From assembly GCF_964266745.1 (NCBI RefSeq), contig NZ_CAXWGX010000001.1, positions 434,001-498,000 of the forward strand: 64,000 nucleotides of DNA. The letters run 5' to 3'. The translations under genes and the position numbers were made by a program. This DNA comes from Propionicimonas sp020161015. GTDB lineage: Bacteria; Actinomycetota; Actinomycetes; Propionibacteriales; Propionibacteriaceae. This document shows, one piece after another, positions 40,426-49,088 of this stretch; within the stretch, counting starts at the first letter, position 1; each line of letters starts with the position of its first letter. The notes under the pieces were generated by a model, which was given only the letters and a program-made list of their open reading frames with translations, made no database searches and was not told where the DNA came from.

Positions 40426-41049
40426 ATGTCCAATCCCCTTGAGCCCAGCGATGTCGGCCCGGCCGCCGGTGGCGACCTCACCGCGTCGGACGCCGACCGC
40501 GGCCACGTGATCTCCCTGTTGAACGCCGCCCAGGCCGAGGGCCGGCTCACTCCCGTCGAGCGCGACCAGCGGATCGCCGCCGCCCGCCTGGCCGAGACCT
40601 TCGACGACCTCGTGCCGCTCACCCGTGACCTGGTCAGCCCGACCGGCCCGGCCGCGCGCCCGGTCGTCACCTACGACGAGGCCAACGCCACCGACGCCGC
40701 CGACCAGATCGTCGCGATCTTCGCCGGCACCACCCGCAAGCACACGTGGCGGGTGCGCCGGAACACCTCGATCCTGGCCATGTTCGGCGGCGTCGAACTC
40801 GACCTGACCAAGGCCACCTTCGAGGCGCACGAGCTGACCTTCAACGTGTTCTGCCTCTTCGGCGGGGTGGAGGTCGTCGTCCCGCCCGGCACCGAGGTCG
40901 ACAGCCAGGTGATGGCCGTGTTCGGCGGAGCGGACGTCCGCAAGCTCACCCCTCCGGACGGCTCCGCGCCGCGCCTGGTGGTGAAGGGCTTCTGCGGATT
41001 CGGCGGGGTCGAGGTGCGCAACCCGAAGGCTCGCGACCGGCGCCACTAG
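40426..41049 (+). CDS. DUF1707 and LiaF-like C-terminal domain protein
   Basis: 207 residues. Residues about 17-70 form a DUF1707 SHOCT-like domain: SDADRGHVISLLNAAQAEGR followed by LTPVERDQRIAAARLAETFD. The C-terminal half has two or three repeats like the LiaF cell-wall-stress sensor region: SILAMFGGVELDLTKATFEA, NVFCLFGGVEVVVPPGTEVD and VMAVFGGADVR. LiaF-type proteins inhibit a cell-envelope stress system in Firmicutes; here the role is inferred only. A TAGGTT box 6 bases before the ATG marks a leaderless start. Confidence 0.83.
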   Translation: MSNPLEPSDVGPAAGGDLTASDADRGHVISLLNAAQAEGRLTPVERDQRIAAARLAETFDDLVPLTRDLVSPTGPAARPVVTYDEANATDAADQIVAIFAGTTRKHTWRVRRNTSILAMFGGVELDLTKATFEAHELTFNVFCLFGGVEVVVPPGTEVDSQVMAVFGGADVRKLTPPDGSAPRLVVKGFCGFGGVEVRNPKARDRRH

Positions 41050-41059
41050 ATTCGTCGGT

Positions 41060-41545
41060 ATGAGCGACCTGTTCACCCCGACGGCCGAGTGGCGGCGGCT
41101 GCCCGACCGCTACGCCGTGGTCCGCCGCCTGGGCGCGCTGCTGTACAACGTCGCGGCCACGATCGTGGTCACGGTCGGCGTCGGCCTGTTCGTGGACTGG
41201 GCCTGGGCGGCGGCGGCCGCGGCCGCCGGCCTGGCCTGGACGACCTGGCGGGTGGTGCGCGCCGGACGCTGGGTGCGCTCCTTCGGCTACGCCGAGCGCG
41301 AGCAGGACCTGCTGATCACCCACGGGCTGTGGCACAAGCAGCTCACCGCGATCCCGTACGGCCGGATGCTCTCTGTGACCGTGGAGTCCGGGCCGATCGA
41401 CCGGGCCTGGGGCTTCGCGCGGGTCGAACTGGTCACCGCGAGCGTCCAGTCGAGCGGGAGCATCCCGGGCCTGACCGCGTCAGAGGCTGCGGCACTGCGC
41501 GACCGGCTGATCACCGCCGGGGAGGCACAGGCGCTGCCCCTATGA
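41060..41545 (+). CDS. PH-domain membrane protein (YdbS-like)
   Basis: 161 residues. Two hydrophobic segments (about 30-48 and 50-70) precede a bacterial PH domain: FGYAEREQDLLITHGLWHKQ, LTAIPYGRMLSVTVESGPID, and FARVELVTASVQSSGSIPGL. This matches the YdbS half of the YdbS-YdbT pair. Function in Bacillus is linked to envelope stress but not settled. A TAGATT box 7 bases before the ATG overlaps the stop codon of the LiaF-like gene. It overlaps the next gene by 4 bases (ATGA). Confidence 0.85.
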   Translation: MSDLFTPTAEWRRLPDRYAVVRRLGALLYNVAATIVVTVGVGLFVDWAWAAAAAAAGLAWTTWRVVRAGRWVRSFGYAEREQDLLITHGLWHKQLTAIPYGRMLSVTVESGPIDRAWGFARVELVTASVQSSGSIPGLTASEAAALRDRLITAGEAQALPL

Positions 41546-43041
41546 GCGAGCCCGCCGCCACCCTGCCGCCGGGCGGTCCGCCGCCGGGGCAGAAGCTCAC
41601 CGAGCGACCCCACCCGCTGACCCCGTTCATCCGCGGGTGGATCGTGCTCCTGGCCGTCGCGTTCAGCTTCGGGCGCGACTACCTGCCGATCGGGCAGGAA
41701 CCGCGTCCACTGCCCCCGCTGGAGTGGATCGCCCTCGGGGTTGCCGCCATCGCCGCCATCAGCGGCGCCGTGGGCTTCGTGTCGTGGCGCTTCACCCGCT
41801 TCGTGATCGACGCGGACGAGCTGCGCATCGACACCGGCGCCCTGTTCCGCCGCTCGGCCCGGATCGCCTTCGACAAGGTGCAGTCGATCGACGTCGTCCA
41901 GCCCTTCGCCGCCCGCATGTTCGGGCTGGCCGAACTGCAGATCGACGTCGGCGCCTCCGAGCGGTCCACGCTGCGCTACCTCCCGCGCGGCCGCGCCTAC
42001 GCGCTGCGCGACTACCTGCTGGCTCGGGCGCGCGGGGTGCAGGCCGAGGCGGTGGCCAACGCGCCCACGGACTCCCTGCTGGTCGACCTCGGCGCCGACG
42101 ACGAGGTGCTGGTGCGCGTCTCCCCGCAGACGCTGGTGCTGGCCGCGGTCACCTCCCACGAGTTCTTCGGCATCGTCGCGCTCGGCGTGGTCTCCGCCGT
42201 CGCCGGGCTGGTGTTCCGCCAGCCGTGGGTGCTCTTCGCCCTGGCGATCCCGACCGTCAGCATGCTGTTCGGCTTCACGGTCCGCCGGGTGGCCGGGCAG
42301 TTCAACTACACGCTGTCGCGCCGCGCCCACGGGCTGAGGGTCTCACGCGGGCTCACCAGCCTCACCAGCCAGTCGCTGCCGCCGCGGCGCATCCAGGCCG
42401 TCCAGCTCAGCCAGTCGCCGGTGTGGCGCAGGCTCGGCCTCTACCGCATCGACATCGAGGTGATCGGCTGGGGGGCAGTCACCGACGACGAGAACAAGAC
42501 CGGCGTCTCGACGATCCTCATGCCCGCTGGGACGATCGAGCAGGTGCGTGTTGCGCTCGGCGCGATCTGGCCGCGCGCGGACTTCGAGTCGGTCGAACTG
42601 CACCGGGCGCCGTCCCGGGCCCGCTGGCTGCACCCCCTCGCCCAGCCGTTCCTGCGCTGGGGCCACGACGAGCTCCTCGTGGTGTCACGCCACGGGTGGC
42701 TGGTGCGTCGCTGGCAGCTCGTGCCGCACGCCCGCGTCCAGTCGGTGCGGATCACCCAGGGGCCGGTCTCCCGGCGCCTGGGCCTGGCCGACCTCGAGTT
42801 CCACACCGCCGGCGCACAGATCGACGCCCACGCCGCGGGGCTGGACGCAGGCCAGGTGCTCCAGCGCCAGGCGGAACTGTTGCGGCTGGTGCACCACCTG
42901 CCCGTCCGTGACCTGTCCGAGCAGGACCCGCTGCCGGCCGGAGACGAGGACGCCGCAGCGAAGGGCGGGGAGACTCAGGCTGCGGGGCCGGAGACCCTGC
43001 GCGCCGACCAGGCGGAGGAGACCATCTCGTCCACCGAGTAG
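41542..43041 (+). CDS. Multi-PH-domain membrane protein (YdbT-like)
   Basis: 499 residues with several membrane helices (about 28-45, 54-78, 195-235) and three bacterial PH domains. The first is DELRIDTGALFRRSARIAFD then KVQSIDVVQPFAARMFGLAE; the second HGLRVSRGLTSLTSQSLPPR then RIQAVQLSQSPVWRRLGLYR; the third VSRHGWLVRRWQLVPHARVQ then SVRITQGPVSRRLGLADLEF. Same operon as the YdbS-like gene, with translation coupled by ATGA. Its acidic tail overlaps the convergent galE gene by 67 bases. Confidence 0.88.
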   Translation: MSEPAATLPPGGPPPGQKLTERPHPLTPFIRGWIVLLAVAFSFGRDYLPIGQEPRPLPPLEWIALGVAAIAAISGAVGFVSWRFTRFVIDADELRIDTGALFRRSARIAFDKVQSIDVVQPFAARMFGLAELQIDVGASERSTLRYLPRGRAYALRDYLLARARGVQAEAVANAPTDSLLVDLGADDEVLVRVSPQTLVLAAVTSHEFFGIVALGVVSAVAGLVFRQPWVLFALAIPTVSMLFGFTVRRVAGQFNYTLSRRAHGLRVSRGLTSLTSQSLPPRRIQAVQLSQSPVWRRLGLYRIDIEVIGWGAVTDDENKTGVSTILMPAGTIEQVRVALGAIWPRADFESVELHRAPSRARWLHPLAQPFLRWGHDELLVVSRHGWLVRRWQLVPHARVQSVRITQGPVSRRLGLADLEFHTAGAQIDAHAAGLDAGQVLQRQAELLRLVHHLPVRDLSEQDPLPAGDEDAAAKGGETQAAGPETLRADQAEETISSTE

Positions 43042-43952
43042 CTCATCCGCCAGCCGAGGTCGGCGGCGGCAGCCGTGCCGTCGGCGACGATCCGCGCGGG
43101 GTCGCCGGCGCGGCGCGGCGCGATCTGGGGGACGAAGTCGATGCCGGTGACCCGCGCCATGGCGTCCATGATCTGCCGGATGCTCAGGCCCAGGCCGCTG
43201 CCCAGGTTGTACGCCGTGCGCAGCTCGCGTCCTTCGGCCAGGGCGAGCGCCGCGGCGACGTGGGTGTCGGCGAGGTCGCCGACGTGGACGTAATCGCGCA
43301 CGCACGTCCCGTCCTCGGTCGGGTAGTCGTCGCCGTTGATCCGCGGCGTCCGCCCGGCGAGGAGGGCCTCGATCACCAGCGGGAAGAGGTTGTGCGGGCT
43401 GGCGTCGTACACCTCGTCGGTCGCAGAGCCCACCACGTTGAAGTAGCGCAGGCTCACGCCGCGGAAGCCCTCGGTGGCGCGCGCCACGTCGTTGATCAGC
43501 CACTCACCGATGAGCTTCGACTCCCCGTACGGAGACTCGGGCGCGTTCGGGGACGCCTCGGTGACCAGTTCGGTGTCGGGCGTGCCGTAGACGGCGGCCG
43601 AGGAGGAGAAGACGATGTTCGAGACCCCCGCGTCCACCATGGCCGAGAGCACGCTGGCCGTCCCGGTGACGTTCTGCGCGTAGGTGTGCAGGGGCCGCTG
43701 CACCGAGACGCCCGCGTACTTGAACCCCGCCACGTGGATGACGCCCAGGCAGTCGTGGTCGCGCAGGACGTCGGTGACGGTCGCGGTGTCGAGGATGCTC
43801 GCCCGCACGAACGGCACGCCCTCGGGCACGAAGGACGCCATCCCGGAGGACAGGTCGTCCAGCACCACCGGTTGCAGGCCTTTCGCCTGCAGCGCCCGCA
43901 CCACGTGCGCCCCGATGTAGCCCGCCCCGCCCGTCACCAGCCATGTCGTCAC
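42975..43952 (-). CDS. galE: UDP-glucose 4-epimerase (GalE)
   Basis: 325 residues, short-chain epimerase family. The NAD loop WLVTGGAGYIGAHVVRALQA opens the protein; VIHVAGFKYAGVSVQRPLHT, VFSSSAAVYGTPDTE with Ser-Ser-Ala, and the catalytic ESPYGESKLIGEWL (Tyr-x3-Lys) follow. It interconverts UDP-glucose and UDP-galactose, supplying UDP-sugars for glycan synthesis. The start is GTG at 43952. A TAGACT box lies 8 bases upstream, and its 3' end overlaps the YdbT-like gene. Confidence 0.93.
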   Translation of the reverse strand: MTTWLVTGGAGYIGAHVVRALQAKGLQPVVLDDLSSGMASFVPEGVPFVRASILDTATVTDVLRDHDCLGVIHVAGFKYAGVSVQRPLHTYAQNVTGTASVLSAMVDAGVSNIVFSSSAAVYGTPDTELVTEASPNAPESPYGESKLIGEWLINDVARATEGFRGVSLRYFNVVGSATDEVYDASPHNLFPLVIEALLAGRTPRINGDDYPTEDGTCVRDYVHVGDLADTHVAAALALAEGRELRTAYNLGSGLGLSIRQIMDAMARVTGIDFVPQIAPRRAGDPARIVADGTAAAADLGWRMSYSVDEMVSSAWSARRVSGPAA

Positions 43953-44092
43953 AGTCGTCGAGTCTAGGCGGACGGGGTCGGCGCGCCTGCCGGTTCCGCC
44001 GGCGAGGGCCGGCGCGGCTTCCCGCGGGTGTCGGCGGCCCGGCCACGACTTCGCGCTTCACGGTCACGGACGCGCCCGTGGCGCTCGACCTC

Positions 44093-44098
44093 TAGGGT
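44093..44098 (+). promoter_or_regulatory. Leaderless-type -10 box of ppgK
   Basis: TAGGGT exactly 6 bases before the ATG, the typical leaderless spacing; no ribosome site is present. Confidence 0.6.
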
Positions 44099-44104
44099 GG
44101 TGCC

Positions 44105-44881
44105 ATGCAGAACCAACCCGTGCTGGGCATCGACATCGGCGGATCCGGGATCAAGGGCGCGTTGGTCGACCTGGCCGCCGGAGACTTCGTGACCGACCGC
44201 GTGCGGATCGCCACCCCCGAGGAGTCAACCCCGGCCAACGTCGCGGCCATCGTCGCCGAGATCGTGTCCGGGTTCGCCGACCAGATGGGCGACGGGCCGA
44301 TCGGCATCACCATCCCCGCCGTGGTCACCCACGGCATCAGCCGGTCCGCGGCCAACATTCACAAGTCGTGGATCGACGCGCCCGCGGAGCAGATTTTCAG
44401 CGACCACCTCGGACGCCAGGTCGTGCTGGTCAACGATGCGGACGCCGCCGGCGTCGCGGAGGTGAAGTTCGGCGCGGCCAAGGGCAACGAGGGCCTCGTC
44501 CTGGTGACCACGCTGGGCACCGGCATCGGCAGCGCCCTGATCTACCGCGGCGTGCTCATCCCGAACACCGAGCTGGGGCACCTCGAGATCGACGGGCACG
44601 ACGCGGAGACCCAGGCCGCCGCGTCGGTGAAGACGGCGCTCGGGCTCTCCTACGAGGAGTACGTGCCGCGGCTCCAGCGCTACTACGAGACGCTCGAGGC
44701 GCTGTTCTGGCCCGACCTGCTCGTGGTGGGCGGCGGCGTCTCCAAGGCGTCCGACAAGTTCCTGCCGAAGCTGAACCTCAAGACCCCGATCGTCCCGGCC
44801 CACCTGCGCAACCGCGCCGGCATCATCGGTGCCGCCTGGCTGGCCGTGGACAAGGTCGAGAACCCCGACCGTCCGTCCTGA
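44105..44881 (+). CDS. ppgK: Polyphosphate glucokinase (PpgK)
   Basis: 258 residues of the ROK-type polyphosphate/ATP glucokinase family of actinobacteria. The phosphate loop is LGIDIGGSGIKGALVDLAAG at the N-terminus; the glucose site has VVTHGISRSAANIHKSWID and VLVNDADAAGVAEVKFGAAK with the catalytic Asp; the adenosine/polyphosphate loop is VLVTTLGTGIGSALI. It phosphorylates glucose to glucose 6-phosphate with polyphosphate, the main route in propionibacteria. Leaderless start from TAGGGT. Unlinked to other sugar genes here apart from galE. Confidence 0.93.
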   Translation: MQNQPVLGIDIGGSGIKGALVDLAAGDFVTDRVRIATPEESTPANVAAIVAEIVSGFADQMGDGPIGITIPAVVTHGISRSAANIHKSWIDAPAEQIFSDHLGRQVVLVNDADAAGVAEVKFGAAKGNEGLVLVTTLGTGIGSALIYRGVLIPNTELGHLEIDGHDAETQAAASVKTALGLSYEEYVPRLQRYYETLEALFWPDLLVVGGGVSKASDKFLPKLNLKTPIVPAHLRNRAGIIGAAWLAVDKVENPDRPS

Positions 44882-44906
44882 CCCCGGGCAGCGGGCCCCC
44901 GCGGCG

Positions 44907-46541
44907 TCACATGCGCTCGGGGGCCTCGATACCGAGCAGGTCGAGGCCGATCGCCAGCACCTTGCGGGTGGCGGCGCACAGCGCCAGGCGGGACGCGCGC
45001 ACGTCGCCCTCGCTCTTCAGCACCGGGCACTGCTCGTAGAACGAGCTGAGCGCTCCGGCGGTCTCGTAGAGGTAGCCGCACAACCGGTGCGGCTGCAGCG
45101 TGTCGCCGACGGCGGCGACGACCTCCCCGAAGCGGCTCAGCTGCAGGGCGAGCGCCTGCTCGGTGGGCTCGGCGAGCACCGTGACGGCGTCGAAGGCGAA
45201 CCCCTCGGCCTCGGCCTTGCGCAGGATCTGGTTCACCCGGGCGTGCGCGTACTGGAGGTACGGGCCGGTGTCGCCCGTGGTGGCCACCATGCGCTCGGCA
45301 TCGAAGGTGTAGTCCTTCTGGAGGCCGTTCGAGAGGTCGGCGTACTTGATGGCGGCCAGCGCGATGGACGGGGCCGCCTCCGCCTCCGCGGCGTCCAGCA
45401 GCGAGTTCAGCGTGACCGCCGTGCCCTCGCGGGTGGAGAACTTCTTGCCGTCCGCCCCGAGCACCTGGCCGAAGCCCACGTGCTCCGCGCTGACGGTGTC
45501 GGGAAGGTAGCCCGCCATCCGCGCGACCGCGAACACCTGCTCGAAGTGGAACGTCTGCGGGGCGCCGACGACGTAGACCAGCCGGTCGGCACGCAGGTCG
45601 CCGACCCGGTGCCGGATCGCGGCGAGGTCGGTGCAGGTGTAGCCGAAACCGCCCTGGGCGTTGCGGATGATCGCCGGCGCGGTGAACCCCTCGACGAACA
45701 CGACCAGCGCGCCGTCGTCCACCACGGCGATCCCGCGGTCGGCGAGGTCCGCGGCGACCACCGGGAGGTCGGCGTTGTAGATCGACTCCCCGGCCAGGTC
45801 GGTGTTGGACAGCAGGACGTTCATCCGCGCGTAGGTGGCGTTGAAGCCGGCCAGGGAGATGTCGATCAGCTGCTGCCAGATGCGCCGGGTCTCCGCGTCG
45901 CCGGACTGGAGCAGGACAACCCGGTCGCGCGACCGCGCGGCGAACTCCTCCGACTCCTTCAGGTGGGTGTTGGCCCGCTGGTAGAGGGCCTCCGCCGCCG
46001 GAAGGTCGAGCGACGCCGCGTCCAGGCCCTCCTCGAGGATCTGCTCGACGAGCATGCCGAACTGGCGTCCCCAGTCGCCGATGTGGTTCTGCGGGATCAC
46101 CCGGTGGCCCTGGGCGCGCAGCACGCGGGTGAAGCAGTCGCCGATGATGGTCGAGCGCAGGTGCCCGACGTGCATCTGCTTGGCGACGTTGGGCGAGGAG
46201 TAGTCGATCACGACCGTCCGCGGCTCGGCCGCGGCGGCGATGCCGGCACCGGGCTCGGCCAGCACCTCGCTGGCCACCCGCGCGAGCACGTCGGCGCGCA
46301 GCCGCAGGTTGATGAAGCCGGGACCGGCCACCTCCAGAGGCTCGCACAGGTCGGACAGGTCGAGCTGCTCCACGAGCCGGGTCGCGACCTCCCGCGGCGG
46401 GCGTCCCTCCGCGTTGGCCAGGCGCAGCGCCACGTTCGTCTGGAAGTGGCCGAACTGCGGACGGGTGGCCGGACGCAGCTCCGGGTCGACTCCGGCGACG
46501 GACCGGATGCGTTCACTCAGCAGGGACGGCAGCGACAGCAT
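44907..46541 (-). CDS. argS: Arginyl-tRNA synthetase
   Basis: 544 residues. The N-terminal additional domain (LPSLLSERIRSVAG, then RPQFGHFQTNVALRLA) is typical, and the class I signature HIGH appears as HVGH in DYSSPNVAKQMHVGHLRSTI. FSTREGTAVTLNSLLD stands at the KMSK-like region, as is usual for ArgRS of this type. It charges tRNA-Arg in the cytosol. The ATG at 46541 has GGAGG 9 bases before it; the upstream open frame overlaps the SanA/YdcF-like gene and is not used. Probably a single gene. Confidence 0.95.
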   Translation of the reverse strand: MLSLPSLLSERIRSVAGVDPELRPATRPQFGHFQTNVALRLANAEGRPPREVATRLVEQLDLSDLCEPLEVAGPGFINLRLRADVLARVASEVLAEPGAGIAAAAEPRTVVIDYSSPNVAKQMHVGHLRSTIIGDCFTRVLRAQGHRVIPQNHIGDWGRQFGMLVEQILEEGLDAASLDLPAAEALYQRANTHLKESEEFAARSRDRVVLLQSGDAETRRIWQQLIDISLAGFNATYARMNVLLSNTDLAGESIYNADLPVVAADLADRGIAVVDDGALVVFVEGFTAPAIIRNAQGGFGYTCTDLAAIRHRVGDLRADRLVYVVGAPQTFHFEQVFAVARMAGYLPDTVSAEHVGFGQVLGADGKKFSTREGTAVTLNSLLDAAEAEAAPSIALAAIKYADLSNGLQKDYTFDAERMVATTGDTGPYLQYAHARVNQILRKAEAEGFAFDAVTVLAEPTEQALALQLSRFGEVVAAVGDTLQPHRLCGYLYETAGALSSFYEQCPVLKSEGDVRASRLALCAATRKVLAIGLDLLGIEAPERM

Positions 46542-46584
46542 GGCCGCTATCCTCCCACGCCCGCGGCGCGCTCCCGTCCCGGCG

Positions 46585-47232
46585 TCAGTGGGTGTGCGCC
46601 CGAGGGGGACGGCGCGTGGCCACGTCCCAGACGAGCTTGAGGTTGGCCGCGAGCTCCCGGCGTACCCCGTGCGCCCAGGTGCGCGAGTGGGGACGGACGG
46701 AGTCGTCGCCCACCCCCCAGGCATCGAGGCCGAGGGCCCGGCAGATCGCGAGCGCCCGGGGCAGGTGGTAGGCCTGGCTCACCACGACCACGCGCCGCAG
46801 CCCGAAGACATCCCGTGCCCGCAGGCAGGAGTCGTAGGTGTCGAAGCCGGCCGGGTCGAGCACGAGGTGGGCGGCGGGCACGCCGGCGTCGAGCAGGTAG
46901 TCGCGCATGCCAGCGGTCTCGTCGTAGAACGGCGACAGCCCGTCGCCGGACAGCAGGACGCGGCCGACCAGGCCGCGGCGGTACAGGTCCGCCGCCACGT
47001 CCAGCCGTGCCCGCAGGAAGCGGGACGGGCGCCCGTCGGAGTAGACCTCCGCCCCCAGCACGAGCGCCACCGGCAGCGGCGGGAGCCGGTCGGGCGTGAC
47101 GATCCGCCCGCGGGTGAGCAGGCGGACGGCCAGCCCGAGGGCGAGGACGCCACCGAGGCCGCCGGCCGCCACGGCGGCCAGCGCAGCCAGCGGGCCGCGC
47201 ACGCCTGAGCGGCACAGGAGGTTCATCGTCAC
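46585..47232 (-). CDS. SanA/YdcF-like (DUF218) membrane-anchored protein
   Basis: 215 residues. A single membrane anchor lies near residues 12-36; the DUF218 domain follows with PVALVLGAEVYSDGRPSRFL, LVGRVLLSGDGLSPFYDET, and VVVVSQAYHLPRALAICRAL, the conserved QAYHLPRA motif of SanA and YdcF. E. coli SanA affects envelope permeability to vancomycin; the reaction is unknown. The GTG at 47232 has a TACGCT box 6 bases before it (leaderless); an ATG six bases later is possible. Confidence 0.85.
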   Translation of the reverse strand: MTMNLLCRSGVRGPLAALAAVAAGGLGGVLALGLAVRLLTRGRIVTPDRLPPLPVALVLGAEVYSDGRPSRFLRARLDVAADLYRRGLVGRVLLSGDGLSPFYDETAGMRDYLLDAGVPAAHLVLDPAGFDTYDSCLRARDVFGLRRVVVVSQAYHLPRALAICRALGLDAWGVGDDSVRPHSRTWAHGVRRELAANLKLVWDVATRRPPRAHTH

Positions 47233-47434
47233 GGGGCCAGCGTAGGACGGCCCTCGCGGAGCCCTTCCACGACGCCGGAGAAGGTCACCCCGGCGGGTGC
47301 GCGGGGGGAGCTCCGACGGCCGGTGACACCCTCGGCAGGACTGGCTCGCCATGGTAGATTTCACGCGTCCGCAACGCGGGCTGGCGAGGCCACAACGGAG
47401 GGGTTGACGGCCGCCGGAAGTGCTGGGAGGTCGC

Positions 47435-48943
47435 GTGGGCACGCGGAGGGGTCGGTTCGTCCGGCTGCTCGCCATGCTCGCCGGCGTCGGCCTTCTGGTG
47501 GGCAGCGGCCCGACGGACGCAGCGATCGCCGAGCCCGTCCTTCCCGCGCCGCCTCCGGCCGTGAGCGTCAGCCAGCGCTCGACCATGGCGATCCTCACCT
47601 GGCCCGCCGCGGAGCACGCCGCCGGCTACGCCGTCGACTACGACACCTCCCCGAGCTTCCTCACGGCCGCGCGGGCGACGTCCGACGACACCGTCGCCGT
47701 GCTCACCGGGCTGATCCCGGACACCCCCTACTTCGTCCGCGTCGCGGCCTGGGATCCCTCGACCAACACGACCGGGGACTGGGGCTCCACGATCACCTTC
47801 ACCACGGGCGACCGGGAGTATCCGCTCGCCGCCCCGCTGGTGAACCTCTCCGCGCAGACCAGCACCTCGATCAGTGCCGACTGGACGGAGCCCGAGCCCG
47901 ATCTGAACTACCAGGTGATCATGGGCACCGACCCGGCGAACCTGTCCGGGCAGACGGACGTGGACGGCACCCACGTCACCTTCAAGAAGCTCGAACGTAC
48001 GACGAAGTACTACGTGAGCGTGCGTGCGGTCGACACGGCCGCCAACCCCGTGTCGGCGTGGTCGGAGCCGACGTCCCTGACCACCCCCGAGTCGCTGCCG
48101 CTGCGCGTGGGCAGCTACAACATCCTGTGCGAGAACTGCTCGCGGGGGAAGGCGACGTGGGCGAAGCGGCGCGGCCCGCTGGTGGCCCAGATCCGCGCGG
48201 AGGACCTCGACGTCCTCGGCGTCCAGGAGGCCTCGATCGGCGGGATCCCCGGCGGCGGCACCCAGTACATGGACCTGATCCGACGACTCGGCAGCCCGTA
48301 CAAGCTCACCGAGTACCGCAGGGGCGCGTCCCCCGACGTGCGGACGATCTACAACTCCGACCGCCTCAAGCTCATCAAGCAGGGCACCATCGCGCTCCCC
48401 CGCGGCGCGTCGAAGCGGTTCCTCGGCTGGGCCATCTTCGAGCAGAAGTCCACCGGCAAGCGGTTCTTCTTCTCCAACACCCACCTCGAGCCCAATGACG
48501 GGCGCAAGGGCTGGACGGCGCGCAAGCGCCAGGCGAACGCCATCGTTGCTGCGACCGCCCGGTTGCGGGACGGCCTGCCGGTGATCGCCGTCGGCGACTA
48601 CGCCAGCACCAAGTGGGAGAAGTGGGGCAACGCGCCCTACGACATCATGCAGCGCGCGGGCTACCTCGATCCCCTGGGCAACGCCTACCGGTCCCACAAC
48701 TCCGCGCCGGGCGCGTTCGTCGAGAAGCGGATCAACACCTCCTACGCGAGCCTGAACATGTACAAGCGCAAGGCCCGCAACTTCCCCGGCGACGTGAACG
48801 GCTCCAACACCGACTACATCTTCATGACCAAGATGCGGGTCAGCGAGTACGAGGTCGTCGTGCGGGTGGATTCGGCCGGGCGGTTCATCGGTGTCATCCC
48901 GTCCGACCACAACCTGATCCGGGCCACCGCCTACCTGCCATAG
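47435..48943 (+). CDS. Secreted FnIII-endonuclease/exonuclease/phosphatase family protein, first of two
   Basis: 502 residues. A signal peptide (RLLAMLAGVGLLVGSGPT) precedes two fibronectin type III domains (about 40-130 and 135-225). Then comes a DNase I-like EEP domain from LRVGSYNILCENC: LDVLGVQEAS (metal Glu), FFFSNTHLEPND (His), and the C-terminal NTDYIFMTK and IPSDHNLIRAT. The usual GD-x-N motif reads GDYAS here (Ala at 48602-48604), so one catalytic Asn is missing. It may be a less active or non-nucleolytic relative. GGGAGG precedes the GTG start. Paralogue of the next gene; both are exported. Confidence 0.83.
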   Translation: MGTRRGRFVRLLAMLAGVGLLVGSGPTDAAIAEPVLPAPPPAVSVSQRSTMAILTWPAAEHAAGYAVDYDTSPSFLTAARATSDDTVAVLTGLIPDTPYFVRVAAWDPSTNTTGDWGSTITFTTGDREYPLAAPLVNLSAQTSTSISADWTEPEPDLNYQVIMGTDPANLSGQTDVDGTHVTFKKLERTTKYYVSVRAVDTAANPVSAWSEPTSLTTPESLPLRVGSYNILCENCSRGKATWAKRRGPLVAQIRAEDLDVLGVQEASIGGIPGGGTQYMDLIRRLGSPYKLTEYRRGASPDVRTIYNSDRLKLIKQGTIALPRGASKRFLGWAIFEQKSTGKRFFFSNTHLEPNDGRKGWTARKRQANAIVAATARLRDGLPVIAVGDYASTKWEKWGNAPYDIMQRAGYLDPLGNAYRSHNSAPGAFVEKRINTSYASLNMYKRKARNFPGDVNGSNTDYIFMTKMRVSEYEVVVRVDSAGRFIGVIPSDHNLIRATAYLP

Positions 48944-49088
48944 GCGCGCGCCGCCCGCACAACGCTGCGACAAGGCAACACGCTCCCCTTGAGCGTGCCT
49001 TGAGAGTTCCACTCCTGTAACTCCCGGGTTCGGCGGGCACGCTGCTAGCGTCCGTCACGCCCGCAGCATCCGTCCCAGGAGTCCCCCC

